From positions 1 to 9,362 of the forward strand of contig JAFYWO010000183.1 in the NCBI GenBank assembly GCA_017557925.1: a DNA stretch of 9,362 nucleotides. Reading direction: 5' to 3'. Positions 1-7,300 of this stretch are shown piece after piece. A program made the translations under genes and the position numbers. Positions within the stretch are counted from its first letter, which is position 1. Each line of letters starts with the position of its first letter. Source of the DNA: Alphaproteobacteria bacterium (lineage in GTDB: Bacteria > Pseudomonadota > Alphaproteobacteria > RF32 > CAG-239). The notes beneath the pieces were generated by a model. The model made no database searches and had not been told where the DNA came from. It was given only the letters and a program-made list of their open reading frames with translations.

Positions 1-152
1 CGGATGAAATTTGGTAGACAAGCTAATTTTGTATAAGTTAATTCTTTTTTTATAATATCATATTTTTCTTTATCTAAATAATGAGCAATACCCTCTGCTT
101 GATGACGGCTTCCGATGCGATTGTCAAGTAATATCCAAATAGTCTTTTTCAT
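1..152 (-). CDS. ELM1-family (DUF1022) putative glycosyltransferase, N-terminal part only
   Basis: The reverse strand opens with ATG at 152 and stays open to the left edge, giving the first 50 residues. They begin MKKTIWILLDNRIGSRHQ and include an AEGIAHYL segment and an LTYTKLACLPNF segment. The order 'W-[IV]-LLD-[DN]-R-x-G-x-x-x-Q', then a G-[IV]-A helix, then 'Y-x-x-LA-x-LPN-[FL]', is the amino-terminal signature I recognise for the 'mitochondrial fission ELM1 family' (DUF1022). This family is common in Alphaproteobacteria and plants and is thought to be glycosyltransferase-like. The bacterial role is not well established; a cell-envelope function is often assumed. There is no strong Shine-Dalgarno sequence (only an A-rich acaaaag before ATG). 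The gene is divergent from the secreted-protein gene to its right, with about 100 bp between the starts. The remaining, larger part of the gene lies outside the window. Confidence 0.72.
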   Translation of the reverse strand, partial: MKKTIWILLDNRIGSRHQAEGIAHYLDKEKYDIIKKELTYTKLACLPNFI

Positions 153-202
153 CTTTTGTAACTTTTTATCTAGTTGAGGTTAATTTTTTTGTAGCTTTAT
201 TA

Positions 203-232
203 ATTATATATGATATAATACCTTATGTGCAA
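203..232 (-). promoter_or_regulatory. Possible divergent promoter for the ELM1-family gene
   Basis: Read on the reverse strand, TTGCAC (232 to 227) is followed after 18 nt by TATAAT (208 to 203), a perfect -10 hexamer. This would start transcription near 196 and leave a leader of roughly 45 nt before the ATG at 152. The -35 match is only partial and the region is very AT-rich, so chance similarity is possible. Confidence 0.35.
211..219 (+). promoter_or_regulatory. Extended -10 promoter for the secreted-protein gene
   Basis: TGaTATAAT at 211-219 is a perfect extended -10 element (TG, one base, TATAAT). A weak -35 candidate, TTGTAG at 189-194, lies 19 nt upstream; extended -10 promoters need little -35 contact. 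The predicted transcription start is about 225-227. This falls on or just after the first in-frame ATG (225), which bears on start choice for the next gene: the mRNA is either leaderless or starts translation downstream at 246 or 258. Confidence 0.5.
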
Positions 233-257
233 GCATATTTTTTTTATGGTGTTTGGA

Positions 258-563
258 ATGAATAAGTTTTTTGTTTTGTGTGTAATCTTTTTGTGTGGTG
301 TGTCTGTTCAAGCAAAAGCGCAGTCAGCAACGCTTAATAAGGCAAAGTACCTTGCAACAATTAAGGTTATTTCTGAGCACAAAATGGATGATGCCGATAT
401 TGAAAAAGATATGGATAAATTGCGCAGCAATAAAAAGTTTAAACAAATTTTAAACAAAATGGTGGAAAAACTGGATAACACGAGGCCAAATGAAGCAAAA
501 AACAGGAGGATTATGCAGATATTGGAGCGTGCCGGTAAAGAAATTTATGATGAGCTAAAATAG
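258..563 (+). CDS. Small secreted protein of unknown function
   Basis: A 101-residue protein beginning MNKFFVLCVIFLCGVSVQAKA. It has a basic n-region, a hydrophobic core of about 12 residues and a likely signal peptidase I site after AKA (residue 21), so the mature product of about 80 residues should be periplasmic or exported. The mature part is highly charged and rich in Lys, Asp, Glu and Asn, and looks helical, with no cysteines and no motif I recognise. Two further in-frame ATGs lie upstream, at 225 and 246. I prefer 258 because it gives a standard signal peptide and because the extended -10 at 211-219 predicts transcription from about 226. None of the three starts has a good Shine-Dalgarno sequence, so a leaderless start at 225 cannot be excluded. 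The stop codon overlaps the ribosome binding site of the lipoprotein gene, so the two are probably cotranscribed. Confidence 0.65.
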   Translation: MNKFFVLCVIFLCGVSVQAKAQSATLNKAKYLATIKVISEHKMDDADIEKDMDKLRSNKKFKQILNKMVEKLDNTRPNEAKNRRIMQILERAGKEIYDELK

Positions 564-573
564 GGAGTGTGTT

Positions 574-960
574 ATGTTTAGGTTTTTAATGGTTGGATTG
601 TTTTTCCTTCTTAGTGCTTGCTCTACAGAGTATATTTTGGTAGACGAGGATGTTGCTGGAAATAATACTGGAAACGTTTTTGATGTTGAACAAGAACAAG
701 TTTCTATGGATAATGAATTTCTTTTAAATCAAGAAAGCAAAGAGCGTTTGATTAGTTCAAATGATGTTTTTGTTGTAGGAGAAGGTAGTGATTTTGTTAT
801 CTATCAATACAGAAATGTTAAAGTAGATGAGGTTTCTCCTTTGGCTTCTATGTATTGTGCTGATATTGCGTTTGGCGGTTCTCCTTATTTAAGAGAAGTC
901 AGTATGTATCATAATGGGTTTATGAGAGCTACTTTTGATTGTGTTAATCTTGCAATCTAA
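574..960 (+). CDS. Small lipoprotein of unknown function
   Basis: A 128-residue protein with a lipoprotein signal: MFRF, a hydrophobic stretch, then the lipobox L-S-A-C with the lipidated cysteine at residue 16. It should therefore be anchored in the inner or outer membrane. The residues after the cysteine (STEY) do not include the Asp at +2 that retains lipoproteins in the inner membrane of E. coli. The mature part is acidic. Its carboxy-terminal third holds two cysteines (C95 and C123) flanking a YLREVSMY stretch, which could form a disulfide in the periplasm. I do not recognise a named domain. The Shine-Dalgarno AGGGAG (562-567) overlaps the preceding stop and lies 6 nt before ATG, which supports this start and an operon with the secreted-protein gene. 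Confidence 0.7.
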   Translation: MFRFLMVGLFFLLSACSTEYILVDEDVAGNNTGNVFDVEQEQVSMDNEFLLNQESKERLISSNDVFVVGEGSDFVIYQYRNVKVDEVSPLASMYCADIAFGGSPYLREVSMYHNGFMRATFDCVNLAI

Positions 961-977
961 AAAAGTATTCCCTATAT
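949..977 (+). promoter_or_regulatory. Possible RpoH (sigma32-type) heat-shock promoter for the dnaJ-like gene
   Basis: CTTGCAA (949-955) and CCCTATAT (970-977) are separated by 14 nt. This resembles the RpoH layout of a CTTGA-type -35 and a C-rich CCCAT / CYTAT -10, as known for E. coli and for alphaproteobacterial heat-shock genes. The -35 element overlaps the last codons of the lipoprotein gene, and the predicted start is about 984. Its position directly in front of a chaperone gene supports the call; the C at the fourth -35 position departs from consensus. Confidence 0.42.
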
Positions 978-1001
978 CTATAAAAAATATATAGAGGGAA
1001 T
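967..1001 (+). promoter_or_regulatory. Hairpin sequestering the dnaJ-like Shine-Dalgarno sequence
   Basis: ATTCCCT (967-973) pairs perfectly with AGGGAAT (995-1001). Above it, CTATA (978-982) pairs with TATAG (990-994), leaving a 4-nt bulge (974-977) and a 7-nt A-rich loop (983-989). The Shine-Dalgarno AGAGGG (993-998), 7 nt before ATG 1006, lies wholly within the stem. The structure is not followed by a T run, so it is not an intrinsic terminator. A masked ribosome binding site before a heat-shock gene suggests an RNA thermometer, but this is inference. Confidence 0.45.
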
Positions 1002-1005
1002 AAAA

Positions 1006-1896
1006 ATGGTCAAGAATCTGTATGATGTATTAGGTGTTGATAAAAATGCAAGTGAGGTTGAGCTAAAGTCTCAATATCGTAAGCTTGCAAGAAAATATCA
1101 TCCGGACTTAAATAAAGATAATAAAGAAGCTGCTGAGAAATTTAAGGAAATTTCTTCTGCTTATGATATTTTGGGCGATAAAGAAAAAAGAAAAAAATAT
1201 GATAATAATGAAATAGATTATGAAGGAAAGCCTACCGGATATGGTATGGGTGGTTTTGGTAGCCGAGGAGATTATCAAACATACGGACATAGTGGTTTTA
1301 ATGGTGCAGGTTTTGATTTTTCTTCTATATTCGGTGAAGATATTTTTGGAGGTTTCGGAGGTAGAGGTTTTCAAAATAGGCGTCATAAAGGACAAGATGT
1401 CAGTTATTCTTTGGATGTAGATTTTTTAGATGCTGTTAAAGGTGGAGAGAAAAGTGTTGTTCTTAACGGAAAACAGTTAAATGTAAAAATTCCTGAAGGG
1501 ACGATTGATGGACAAGTTTTGCGATTAAAAGGACAAGGCGCGGCAGGTATGCAGGGTGGTGCAAATGGTGATGCGCTTATTACTATTAAAGTTAAGAATC
1601 ATCCATATTTTAAGGTTGAAGGTAATAATATTCTTATTGATTTACCTATTTCTATAAAAGAGGCCGTATTGGGTGCTAAAGTTATTGTGCCAACAATAGA
1701 CGGTAAAGTAAATCTCAGTATTCCGCCGTATTCTTCGAGCGGTGAAAAATTACGTTTAAAAGGAAAAGGAATAAAATACAAAACAGGTGTTGGAGATGAG
1801 ATTGTAAATTTAATAATAAAAGCGCCAAAAGAAAAGAATAAACAATTAGAGTGTGTGCTTGAAAATTGTTGTAACGAAAATATAAGGACTTTTTAA
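1006..1896 (+). CDS. Type II DnaJ / CbpA-like Hsp40 co-chaperone
   Basis: A 296-residue Hsp40 that would stimulate the ATPase of DnaK and deliver clients to it in the cytoplasm. Residues 4-68 form a J domain with the essential HPD motif at 32-34, within the usual helix II ([11 protein letters not shown]). A Gly/Phe-rich linker follows (about 75-125, with GFGSRG and FGGFGG), then the two beta-barrel substrate-binding modules of DnaJ_C (about 128-285, with [13 protein letters not shown] and [17 protein letters not shown]). The CxxCxGxG zinc-finger repeats of canonical DnaJ are absent, which makes it a type II, CbpA-like protein of normal family length. The tail carries a small cysteine group (C283, C288, C289) that I do not recognise from the family. 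The start is supported by AGAGGG 7 nt upstream. The gene lies 45 nt after the lipoprotein gene, behind a possible heat-shock promoter and hairpin. Its stop overlaps the next start, implying coupled translation. Confidence 0.93.
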   Translation: MVKNLYDVLGVDKNASEVELKSQYRKLARKYHPDLNKDNKEAAEKFKEISSAYDILGDKEKRKKYDNNEIDYEGKPTGYGMGGFGSRGDYQTYGHSGFNGAGFDFSSIFGEDIFGGFGGRGFQNRRHKGQDVSYSLDVDFLDAVKGGEKSVVLNGKQLNVKIPEGTIDGQVLRLKGQGAAGMQGGANGDALITIKVKNHPYFKVEGNNILIDLPISIKEAVLGAKVIVPTIDGKVNLSIPPYSSSGEKLRLKGKGIKYKTGVGDEIVNLIIKAPKEKNKQLECVLENCCNENIRTF

Positions 1897-2462
1897 TGAA
1901 TTTTGAAGTTTTGGAAAAATTTGATTGGTATAACGACCCTGAAAACGTTAGGTTTGAGATTGATAGCATGAAAGTGTTTGCAAAACCTAATACAGATTTT
2001 TGGCAATGTTTGCAAAGAGGGTGCAAAAAAGATAACGGTCATTTTTTTTTCTGCAGAAGTAATGATGATTTTGAGTTGTTATTAAAATGGAAATTGGAAA
2101 ATAAATCAGAGCATTCTCAATGCGGTGTAATGATTAGAATTGATGAAAGAAATTGGTGTAAAGCAGGTGTAGAAGGCGGTGTTAGAGATAGTGTTGAGCT
2201 GTTTTCAAGTTTAACTATTCAAGGTCATTCTGACTGGAGTAAATGTCAGGATTTTGAAGGTGTTGACGCTATTTGGTTTAAGGTTGTTAGAATTGAAGAC
2301 GAATATACAATATATTATTCTTTGGATGGAGATAGGTTTGTAAAATTTAAGATGTTTTATCTTAAAAATTTTGAAGATGTAAAAGTTGGTGCTTATGTTT
2401 CTTCTATGGGAGATGATGAGTTTTTTGCAGAACTTTCTGAATTGTCGGTAGATGATGTTTAG
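1896..2462 (+). CDS. DUF1349 family protein (concanavalin A-like fold)
   Basis: A 188-residue cytoplasmic protein with no signal peptide. The run GVMIRIDERNWCKAGVE (about 77-93), the following S-V-x-[LF] strand, and the later WFKVVR and YYSLDG strands match what I know of DUF1349. These are beta-sandwich proteins of about 190-200 residues related to concanavalin A-like lectins and called 'regulation of enolase 1' after a yeast member. The length and the acidic carboxy terminus fit. Biochemical function is unproven; carbohydrate or ligand binding is plausible from the fold. Its ATG shares one base with the dnaJ TAA stop (TAATG), and AAGGA lies 7 nt upstream inside dnaJ, so translation is probably coupled. 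No terminator is visible after the gene, so some transcription may continue into the efflux operon. Confidence 0.82.
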   Translation: MNFEVLEKFDWYNDPENVRFEIDSMKVFAKPNTDFWQCLQRGCKKDNGHFFFCRSNDDFELLLKWKLENKSEHSQCGVMIRIDERNWCKAGVEGGVRDSVELFSSLTIQGHSDWSKCQDFEGVDAIWFKVVRIEDEYTIYYSLDGDRFVKFKMFYLKNFEDVKVGAYVSSMGDDEFFAELSELSVDDV

Positions 2463-2468
2463 ATTTTG

Positions 2469-2492
2469 TTTTACATACTAAACTTTGTAAAA
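2469..2492. promoter_or_regulatory. Inverted repeat upstream of the efflux operon, possible second operator
   Basis: TTTTACA (2469-2475) and TGTAAAA (2486-2492) are perfect 7-bp arms around a 10-nt spacer. It lies about 28 bp upstream of the efflux -35 box. It shares the half-site letters TACA/TGTA with the palindrome at 2547-2564, so it could be an accessory repressor site. There is no T run after it on the plus strand, so it does not look like a terminator for the DUF1349 gene. In AT-rich DNA such arms can arise by chance. Confidence 0.3.
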
Positions 2493-2519
2493 AAGATATT
2501 GTAATTTATGGTAAAAAAG

Positions 2520-2548
2520 TTGACAATTATGTGCAATTTGGTTATTAT
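2520..2548 (+). promoter_or_regulatory. Sigma70 promoter of the tetR-RND efflux operon
   Basis: TTGACA (2520-2525), a perfect -35, is followed after exactly 17 nt by TATTAT (2543-2548), which differs from TATAAT at one position. The predicted transcription start is about 2555, giving a leader of about 28 nt. This is the best-matching vegetative promoter in the window. It is expected to be strong unless repressed, which fits the palindrome overlapping its -10 box. Confidence 0.75.
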
Positions 2549-2564
2549 ACATTTTGGTATGTAT
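2547..2564. promoter_or_regulatory. AcrR-like operator palindrome over the -10 and start site
   Basis: ATACAT (2547-2552) and ATGTAT (2559-2564) are perfect inverted arms around a 6-nt spacer (TTTGGT). The core ACAT-N6-ATGT has the same arms and spacing as the inner part of the E. coli AcrR operator as I recall it (ACAT TTGTGA ATGT). The site covers the end of the -10 box and the predicted start, so a bound dimer would block transcription. The obvious ligand is the TetR-family protein encoded 19 bp downstream. Confidence 0.6.
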
Positions 2565-2582
2565 TTTAAATAAGAGGGATTT

Positions 2583-3203
2583 ATGGCAAGAAAATCTAAA
2601 GAAGATGCTGAAAAAACAAGGCAGGCTGTAATAGAATCTGCTTTAGATGTTTTCTCTGAAAAAGGTTATGCAAGGGCAACTTTTGATGAGATTGCACAAA
2701 GAGCCGGATTTACTAAAGGAGCGGTTTATTGGTATTTTAGGAATAAGGCTGATTTGGTTGCGGCTTTGATTAGTGAATATGTTGAAAAAAAACATAGTGA
2801 GCTTATGCCTAAATTTTCTAAAGGCGATACATTGGAAGATTTGTTAAATTATTTTACATTATGGGCAGAAGTTTTAAGAGATGATGTCAGGTATTCAAAA
2901 TTTAATCGTTTTGTTATTTGCCAGATGGAATGGTCCGAAGCTGTTGTTGCTAAAGTAAATAAGGCTTTGGCTATGCAAAAAGATTGGCATTTAGAGAAAA
3001 TTAAAGAAGTTTTGATAAGTTGCCAAGAACGTGGCGAGCTTAAGGAAGGGATTGATTTAACTAAAGTTTGCAAAATTATACGTTCAACTTATCTTGGAAT
3101 CGTTTTTTCATCTTTAAATATGTTTACGGATGGCGATATCGTAGATAATGTTAGAACAGGTTTAGGTTTTTTATTTGAAGGGTTAAAAAGTAGAAAGGTA
3201 TAA
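2583..3203 (+). CDS. TetR/AcrR-family transcriptional repressor of the efflux operon
   Basis: A 206-residue TetR-family regulator. The amino-terminal three-helix DNA-binding domain (about 10-58) carries the family pattern: VFSEKGYARATFDEIAQRAG, then the recognition helix segment FTKGAVYWYFRNKADL (43-58). The rest is helical and of the length of AcrR/TtgR-type repressors, whose carboxy-terminal pocket binds hydrophobic drugs and releases the operator. AGAGGG lies 4-5 nt before ATG. It is the first gene of the efflux operon and on the same strand, unlike acrR in E. coli, which is divergent from acrAB. With the palindrome at 2547-2564 overlapping the promoter, this suggests autorepression of repressor and pump together. 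Its stop is 2 nt before the adaptor start. The ligand cannot be read from sequence. Confidence 0.92.
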   Translation: MARKSKEDAEKTRQAVIESALDVFSEKGYARATFDEIAQRAGFTKGAVYWYFRNKADLVAALISEYVEKKHSELMPKFSKGDTLEDLLNYFTLWAEVLRDDVRYSKFNRFVICQMEWSEAVVAKVNKALAMQKDWHLEKIKEVLISCQERGELKEGIDLTKVCKIIRSTYLGIVFSSLNMFTDGDIVDNVRTGLGFLFEGLKSRKV

Positions 3204-3205
3204 AA

Positions 3206-4372
3206 ATGAGTAATAGTTTGCAATATAAAGCTACTAAAAAAGGGAAAACATATTTATTTATAGGCGCTGTTGTTTTGTTGGCGGCAAGTGCAGGTTGTCA
3301 TTTTTATGGGCAAAAAAAGACAGGGGTTGGAATGCCTCCTGTTAATGCAGCAGTTGAAGAAGTAAAAGAAATGGTAATAAATAACCCTAAGAACTATGTT
3401 GCATTGGTGCAAGCTATAAATAGTGTTGATGTTGTTGCAAAAGTTGGCGGAAGTTTGGATAAAGTTAATTTTGTTGAAGGTAGCTTTGTAAAAAAAGATG
3501 ATGCTCTTTTTATAATAGATAAAGATAGATATAAGGCTCATTATGATTTAGCAAAAGCGCAATTAGAAAGTGCAAAAGCAAATCTTACAAAAACAGAGCG
3601 TGATTTTAAGCGTCAAAAGCAGTTAAGCTCAAAAAATATTGCATCTCAAGCTACTTTTGATAATGCTGAGAGTGCTTATTTGCAAGCAAAAGCATCTGTT
3701 GCTCAAGCAGAGGCAAATTTAAAGTTAGCAGAGCTTGATTTAGATAATACAGAAGTAAAAGCTTATATTGACGGCGTTATCGGTAAAACCTATGTTACTG
3801 TTGGTAACTATATTAAAGCATCTGACCCAGATAAACCTTTGGCAAAAGTTGTGCAAGTAAATCCTATTCGTATAGCATTTTCATTAACAGATAAAGAATA
3901 TTTATCAATGAAAGCTGCCGGAAAGCATGATTTGAATGATTTTGTTATAAATATTGAACTTGCAAATGGTGAAATATTTAGAGAGAAAATGGATAGTGTT
4001 TTTGCAAGTAATGAGGTAAAAACAGGAACAGCTAGTGTTGCTGTTTATGCTGATATAAATAATGACAAAGGCTTGCTTAAACCAGGTGCTTATGTGAAAA
4101 TGTTTATTACTTCTGCTAATCCTAAGAAAGGAATGGTTGTTCCTGAAAAGTCTATTGTGCAAACAGGCAATGATGCTTTTGTTTATGTAGCTGTAGGTAA
4201 TGAAGATAACGGTTATAGAGCTCAAAAACGTAAAGTAACATTAGGTGAAACTTTTGATGGAAACCAAGTTGTTTTGGAAGGTGTTGAAAAAGGAGAAAAA
4301 GTAATGGTTGGCGGTTTGGCTAACTTGATGTTGTTTGATGGAGCTCAACTTAACCTTATAGCAGAAAAATAA
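3206..4372 (+). CDS. RND efflux periplasmic adaptor subunit (HlyD/AcrA family)
   Basis: A 388-residue membrane fusion protein that would bridge the inner-membrane RND pump to an outer-membrane channel. It opens with a basic cytosolic tail and one hydrophobic segment (about 16-30). A cysteine follows at 31, but the preceding S-A-G lacks the usual Leu at -3, so this is more likely a membrane anchor or a weak lipoprotein signal. Next come the split lipoyl-like half motif (VAKVGGSLDKVNFVEGSFV), a heptad-rich alpha-helical hairpin (about 110-180) for docking to the channel, the second lipoyl half (VKAYIDGVIGKTYV), and beta-barrel and membrane-proximal domains (LKPGAYVKM, VVPEKSIV). Length and order match the AcrA/MexA family. 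AAAGG at the end of tetR is 7 nt before ATG and only 2 nt separate the two genes. The pump gene follows after 21 nt. Confidence 0.95.
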   Translation: MSNSLQYKATKKGKTYLFIGAVVLLAASAGCHFYGQKKTGVGMPPVNAAVEEVKEMVINNPKNYVALVQAINSVDVVAKVGGSLDKVNFVEGSFVKKDDALFIIDKDRYKAHYDLAKAQLESAKANLTKTERDFKRQKQLSSKNIASQATFDNAESAYLQAKASVAQAEANLKLAELDLDNTEVKAYIDGVIGKTYVTVGNYIKASDPDKPLAKVVQVNPIRIAFSLTDKEYLSMKAAGKHDLNDFVINIELANGEIFREKMDSVFASNEVKTGTASVAVYADINNDKGLLKPGAYVKMFITSANPKKGMVVPEKSIVQTGNDAFVYVAVGNEDNGYRAQKRKVTLGETFDGNQVVLEGVEKGEKVMVGGLANLMLFDGAQLNLIAEK

Positions 4373-4393
4373 AATTACAGAGAGGGTTTATAA

Positions 4394-7300
4394 ATGTTTT
4401 CTAAGTTTTTTATTGAAAGACCTCGTTTTGCGGTAGTGATTGCTATCGTTATGAGTTTGGCGGGCTTGATTGCTATTTTTACACTTCCTGTTGCGATGTA
4501 TCCTGAAATTACACCGCCTCAAGTTACTGTTACCGCTGACTATACAGGTGCCAGCGCTGAAACCGTTGCAAGCACTGTTGCTATTCCTATTGAAAAAGAA
4601 ATAAACGGCGTTGATAATATGATGTATATGACTTCATCTTCATATAACTCAGGACTCTATCAGCTTAATATTTATTTTGAGATAGGAACAGATCCGGACC
4701 TTGCTCAGGTTAAAGTTCAAAACAGAGTACAAAGAGCTGTTAATGCCCTTCCTGATGAGGTGCAAGCTCGTGGTGTGAATGTTATGCGTAAATCATCAGA
4801 AATTTTGGGATTTTTGCAAGCAATCTCTCCAAACGGAACGCACGATAGAAACTTTTTGAATAATTATGTGCAAAATAATATTAAAAACAACTTGGGACGT
4901 CAATATGGTGTAGGTGAAGCAAATGTTATGGGGTCAAACTTAAGTATGAGAGTTTGGCTTGATGCTGATAAGATGTCTGCCCTTAATCTTCCGATTAGTG
5001 CGGTAAGAAATGCTATTAGTTCTCAAAACTATCAACCATCATTAGGTTCTGTTGGTGCAGAACCAAATGACGGAACAAGCCAAGTTGTATTTTCTTTGGA
5101 AACAAAAGGTCGTTTGAATGAAACAAAAGATTTTGAGAACATTATTGTCAGAACCGAAGAAGAAGGCGGTTTGGTTCGCTTAAAAGATATAGCTAGAGTT
5201 GAAGTTGGTCCTGAACAATATTTGTTACAATCAGATGTTGATGGTCAGCCAAACGTTGCTATTATGGTTAACAAACTTTCAGGTGCAAATGCTTTGAAAG
5301 CTATGGAGGCTATAAAGACTGAGCTAAAGCGTTTGGAAAAATATTTTCCTGAAGATTTTGAAGTTAGAGTATTTTTTGACGCTACGGAATTTATTAAAGT
5401 ATCTATTGAAGAAGTGGTGTTTACACTTATATTAACATTTATTTTGGTGGTGCTTGTTTGTTATGTGTTTTTGCAAGACTGGAGAGCTACATTAATTCCA
5501 TCTATTGCTATTCCTGTGTCAATTTTAGCAACATTTGCCGTAATGCTTGCTTTGGGATATAACCTTAATATTTTAACCTTATTTGGTTTAATTTTGGCTA
5601 TTGGTTTGGTGGTAGATGATGCCATTATTGTGGTTGAACGTGTTTTGTATCTTATAGAACATGAAAAATTAGGTCAGAAGGAAGCAACAGAAAAAGCTAT
5701 GGAGCAGGTATCTTCAGCTATTATTGCAGCGACTTTAGTGTTATTGGCTATTTTTGTGCCTATTGCCTTTATGGGTGGGGTTACCGGTAGAATTTATCAG
5801 CAGTTTGCGATTGCAATTTCTTTTGCGGTGTTTTTCTCAGGTGTTAATGCGTTGACACTTAGTCCGGCATTATGCGCTACTCTTCTTCGTCCTATAACAC
5901 CAAAAACTTCTGGTTTTTTATTTAAGTTTGAGAACTTTATTAATTCTTCTAAAAACAGATATGTGAAAGTTGTTTCTTACTTAGGTCGCAAAATGGTTGT
6001 GATTGTATTGATTGCAGTTGCGTTGATTGGTTTGAATTTATTTTCAGTATCAAACATAAAGTCATCATTCTTACCTGATGAAGATCAAGGCGTAATTATG
6101 GCTAATATTCAACTTCCAGAGGGTAGTTCAGGTAAGAGAACTTTGGATGTGATTGAGAAAACTCGTCCAATTATTAATGCTGAAAAAGGTGTGGAATCTG
6201 TTATGAACTTGAGAGGTTTTAGTATTCTGGCCGGTCAGGGTGAAAACGTTGGATTTAATGTTATAGCATTGAAGCCGTGGAATAAACGTTCTGATATTGA
6301 TTTTTCTTCAAAGATTAGAGACAGAATAAGCTATGAAATGTCTAAGATTACAGATGCTAATATCAGGTTGTTTGAGATGCCTGCAATTCCGGGACTTGGC
6401 ACAAGTAACAGTATGGAGTTGAGATTGCAGTCTATTGAAAGTACAGATATGAATGAGTTGCAAAAGAACTTGAATGAGTTTTTGGTGGAACTTAATAAGT
6501 TGCCTGAAGTAAAAATGGCTTATTCAACATTTACATCTCAAACTCCTCACGCTTATTTGGATATTAACCGAGAAAAAGCTGAGCTTATGGGAGTTAGTAT
6601 TGGTAGTATTTATTCTACACTTCAAACATATTTGGGTTCTATGTATGTAAATGACGTTAATATCGGAACTCAGGCTAATAAAGTTATGGTGCAAGCAGAT
6701 TGGAAGTATCGTAAAAACATTCAAAGTATTAAAGATTTGTATGTTCAGAGCAATAGTGGACAAATGGTTCCATTGGGTAGCTTGATTGAAATCAAAAGAG
6801 TTACTCTTCCTCGTGCGGTTGATAGGTATAATCAATATTCGGCTGCTGCAATTAATATTGTTGCTGCGGATGATTCCAGTACAGGTGCAACAATGGAAGC
6901 TGTTGAAAAAATGGCAGATGAAAAGCTTTCTAATAAATATGCTTATGAGTGGTCAGGTATGAGTTTGCAAGAAAGACGTAACCAAGGACAGATTAGTATA
7001 TTGATTGCTTTGGCTATTTTGTTTGCTTATTTATTTTTGGTTGCTCAATACGAAAGTTGGACAATTCCAATGTCTGTTATTTTATCTACATTAACAGCTA
7101 TGTTTGGTGCTTTTGTCGGTATGTTTTTTGAAGGATTACCTTTAAGTATTTATGCGCAATTAGGATTAGTGTTGTTGGTTGGTTTGGCTGCTAAGAATGC
7201 TATTTTGGTTGTTGAATTTGCAAAAGACGAATATGAAAAAGGAGCGAGTGTGCTTGAAGCAGCTGAAACTGGACTTAATGAACGTTTTAGAGCCGTGCTG

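Noticed and set aside
967..1001. Hairpin before dnaJ as an intrinsic terminator for the lipoprotein gene
   Set aside because: It is followed by AAAA rather than T residues, and it contains the dnaJ ribosome site, so a translation-control role fits better.
1108..1395. Reverse-strand open frame inside the dnaJ-like gene, with others like it antisense to the adaptor and pump genes
   Set aside because: The forward gene has clear protein motifs throughout. The antisense frames give low-complexity Ile/Phe/Ser-rich translations with no ribosome site or motif, which is what AT-rich coding DNA produces by chance.
2469..2492. Inverted repeat after the DUF1349 gene as a terminator
   Set aside because: The stem is nearly all A-T and is followed by an A run, not a T run, on the plus strand. 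It is better listed as a possible operator.
3251..3300. Adaptor protein as a typical lipoprotein cleaved at Cys31
   Set aside because: The residues before the cysteine are S-A-G without Leu at -3, so the lipobox is poor. An uncleaved membrane anchor is at least as likely.
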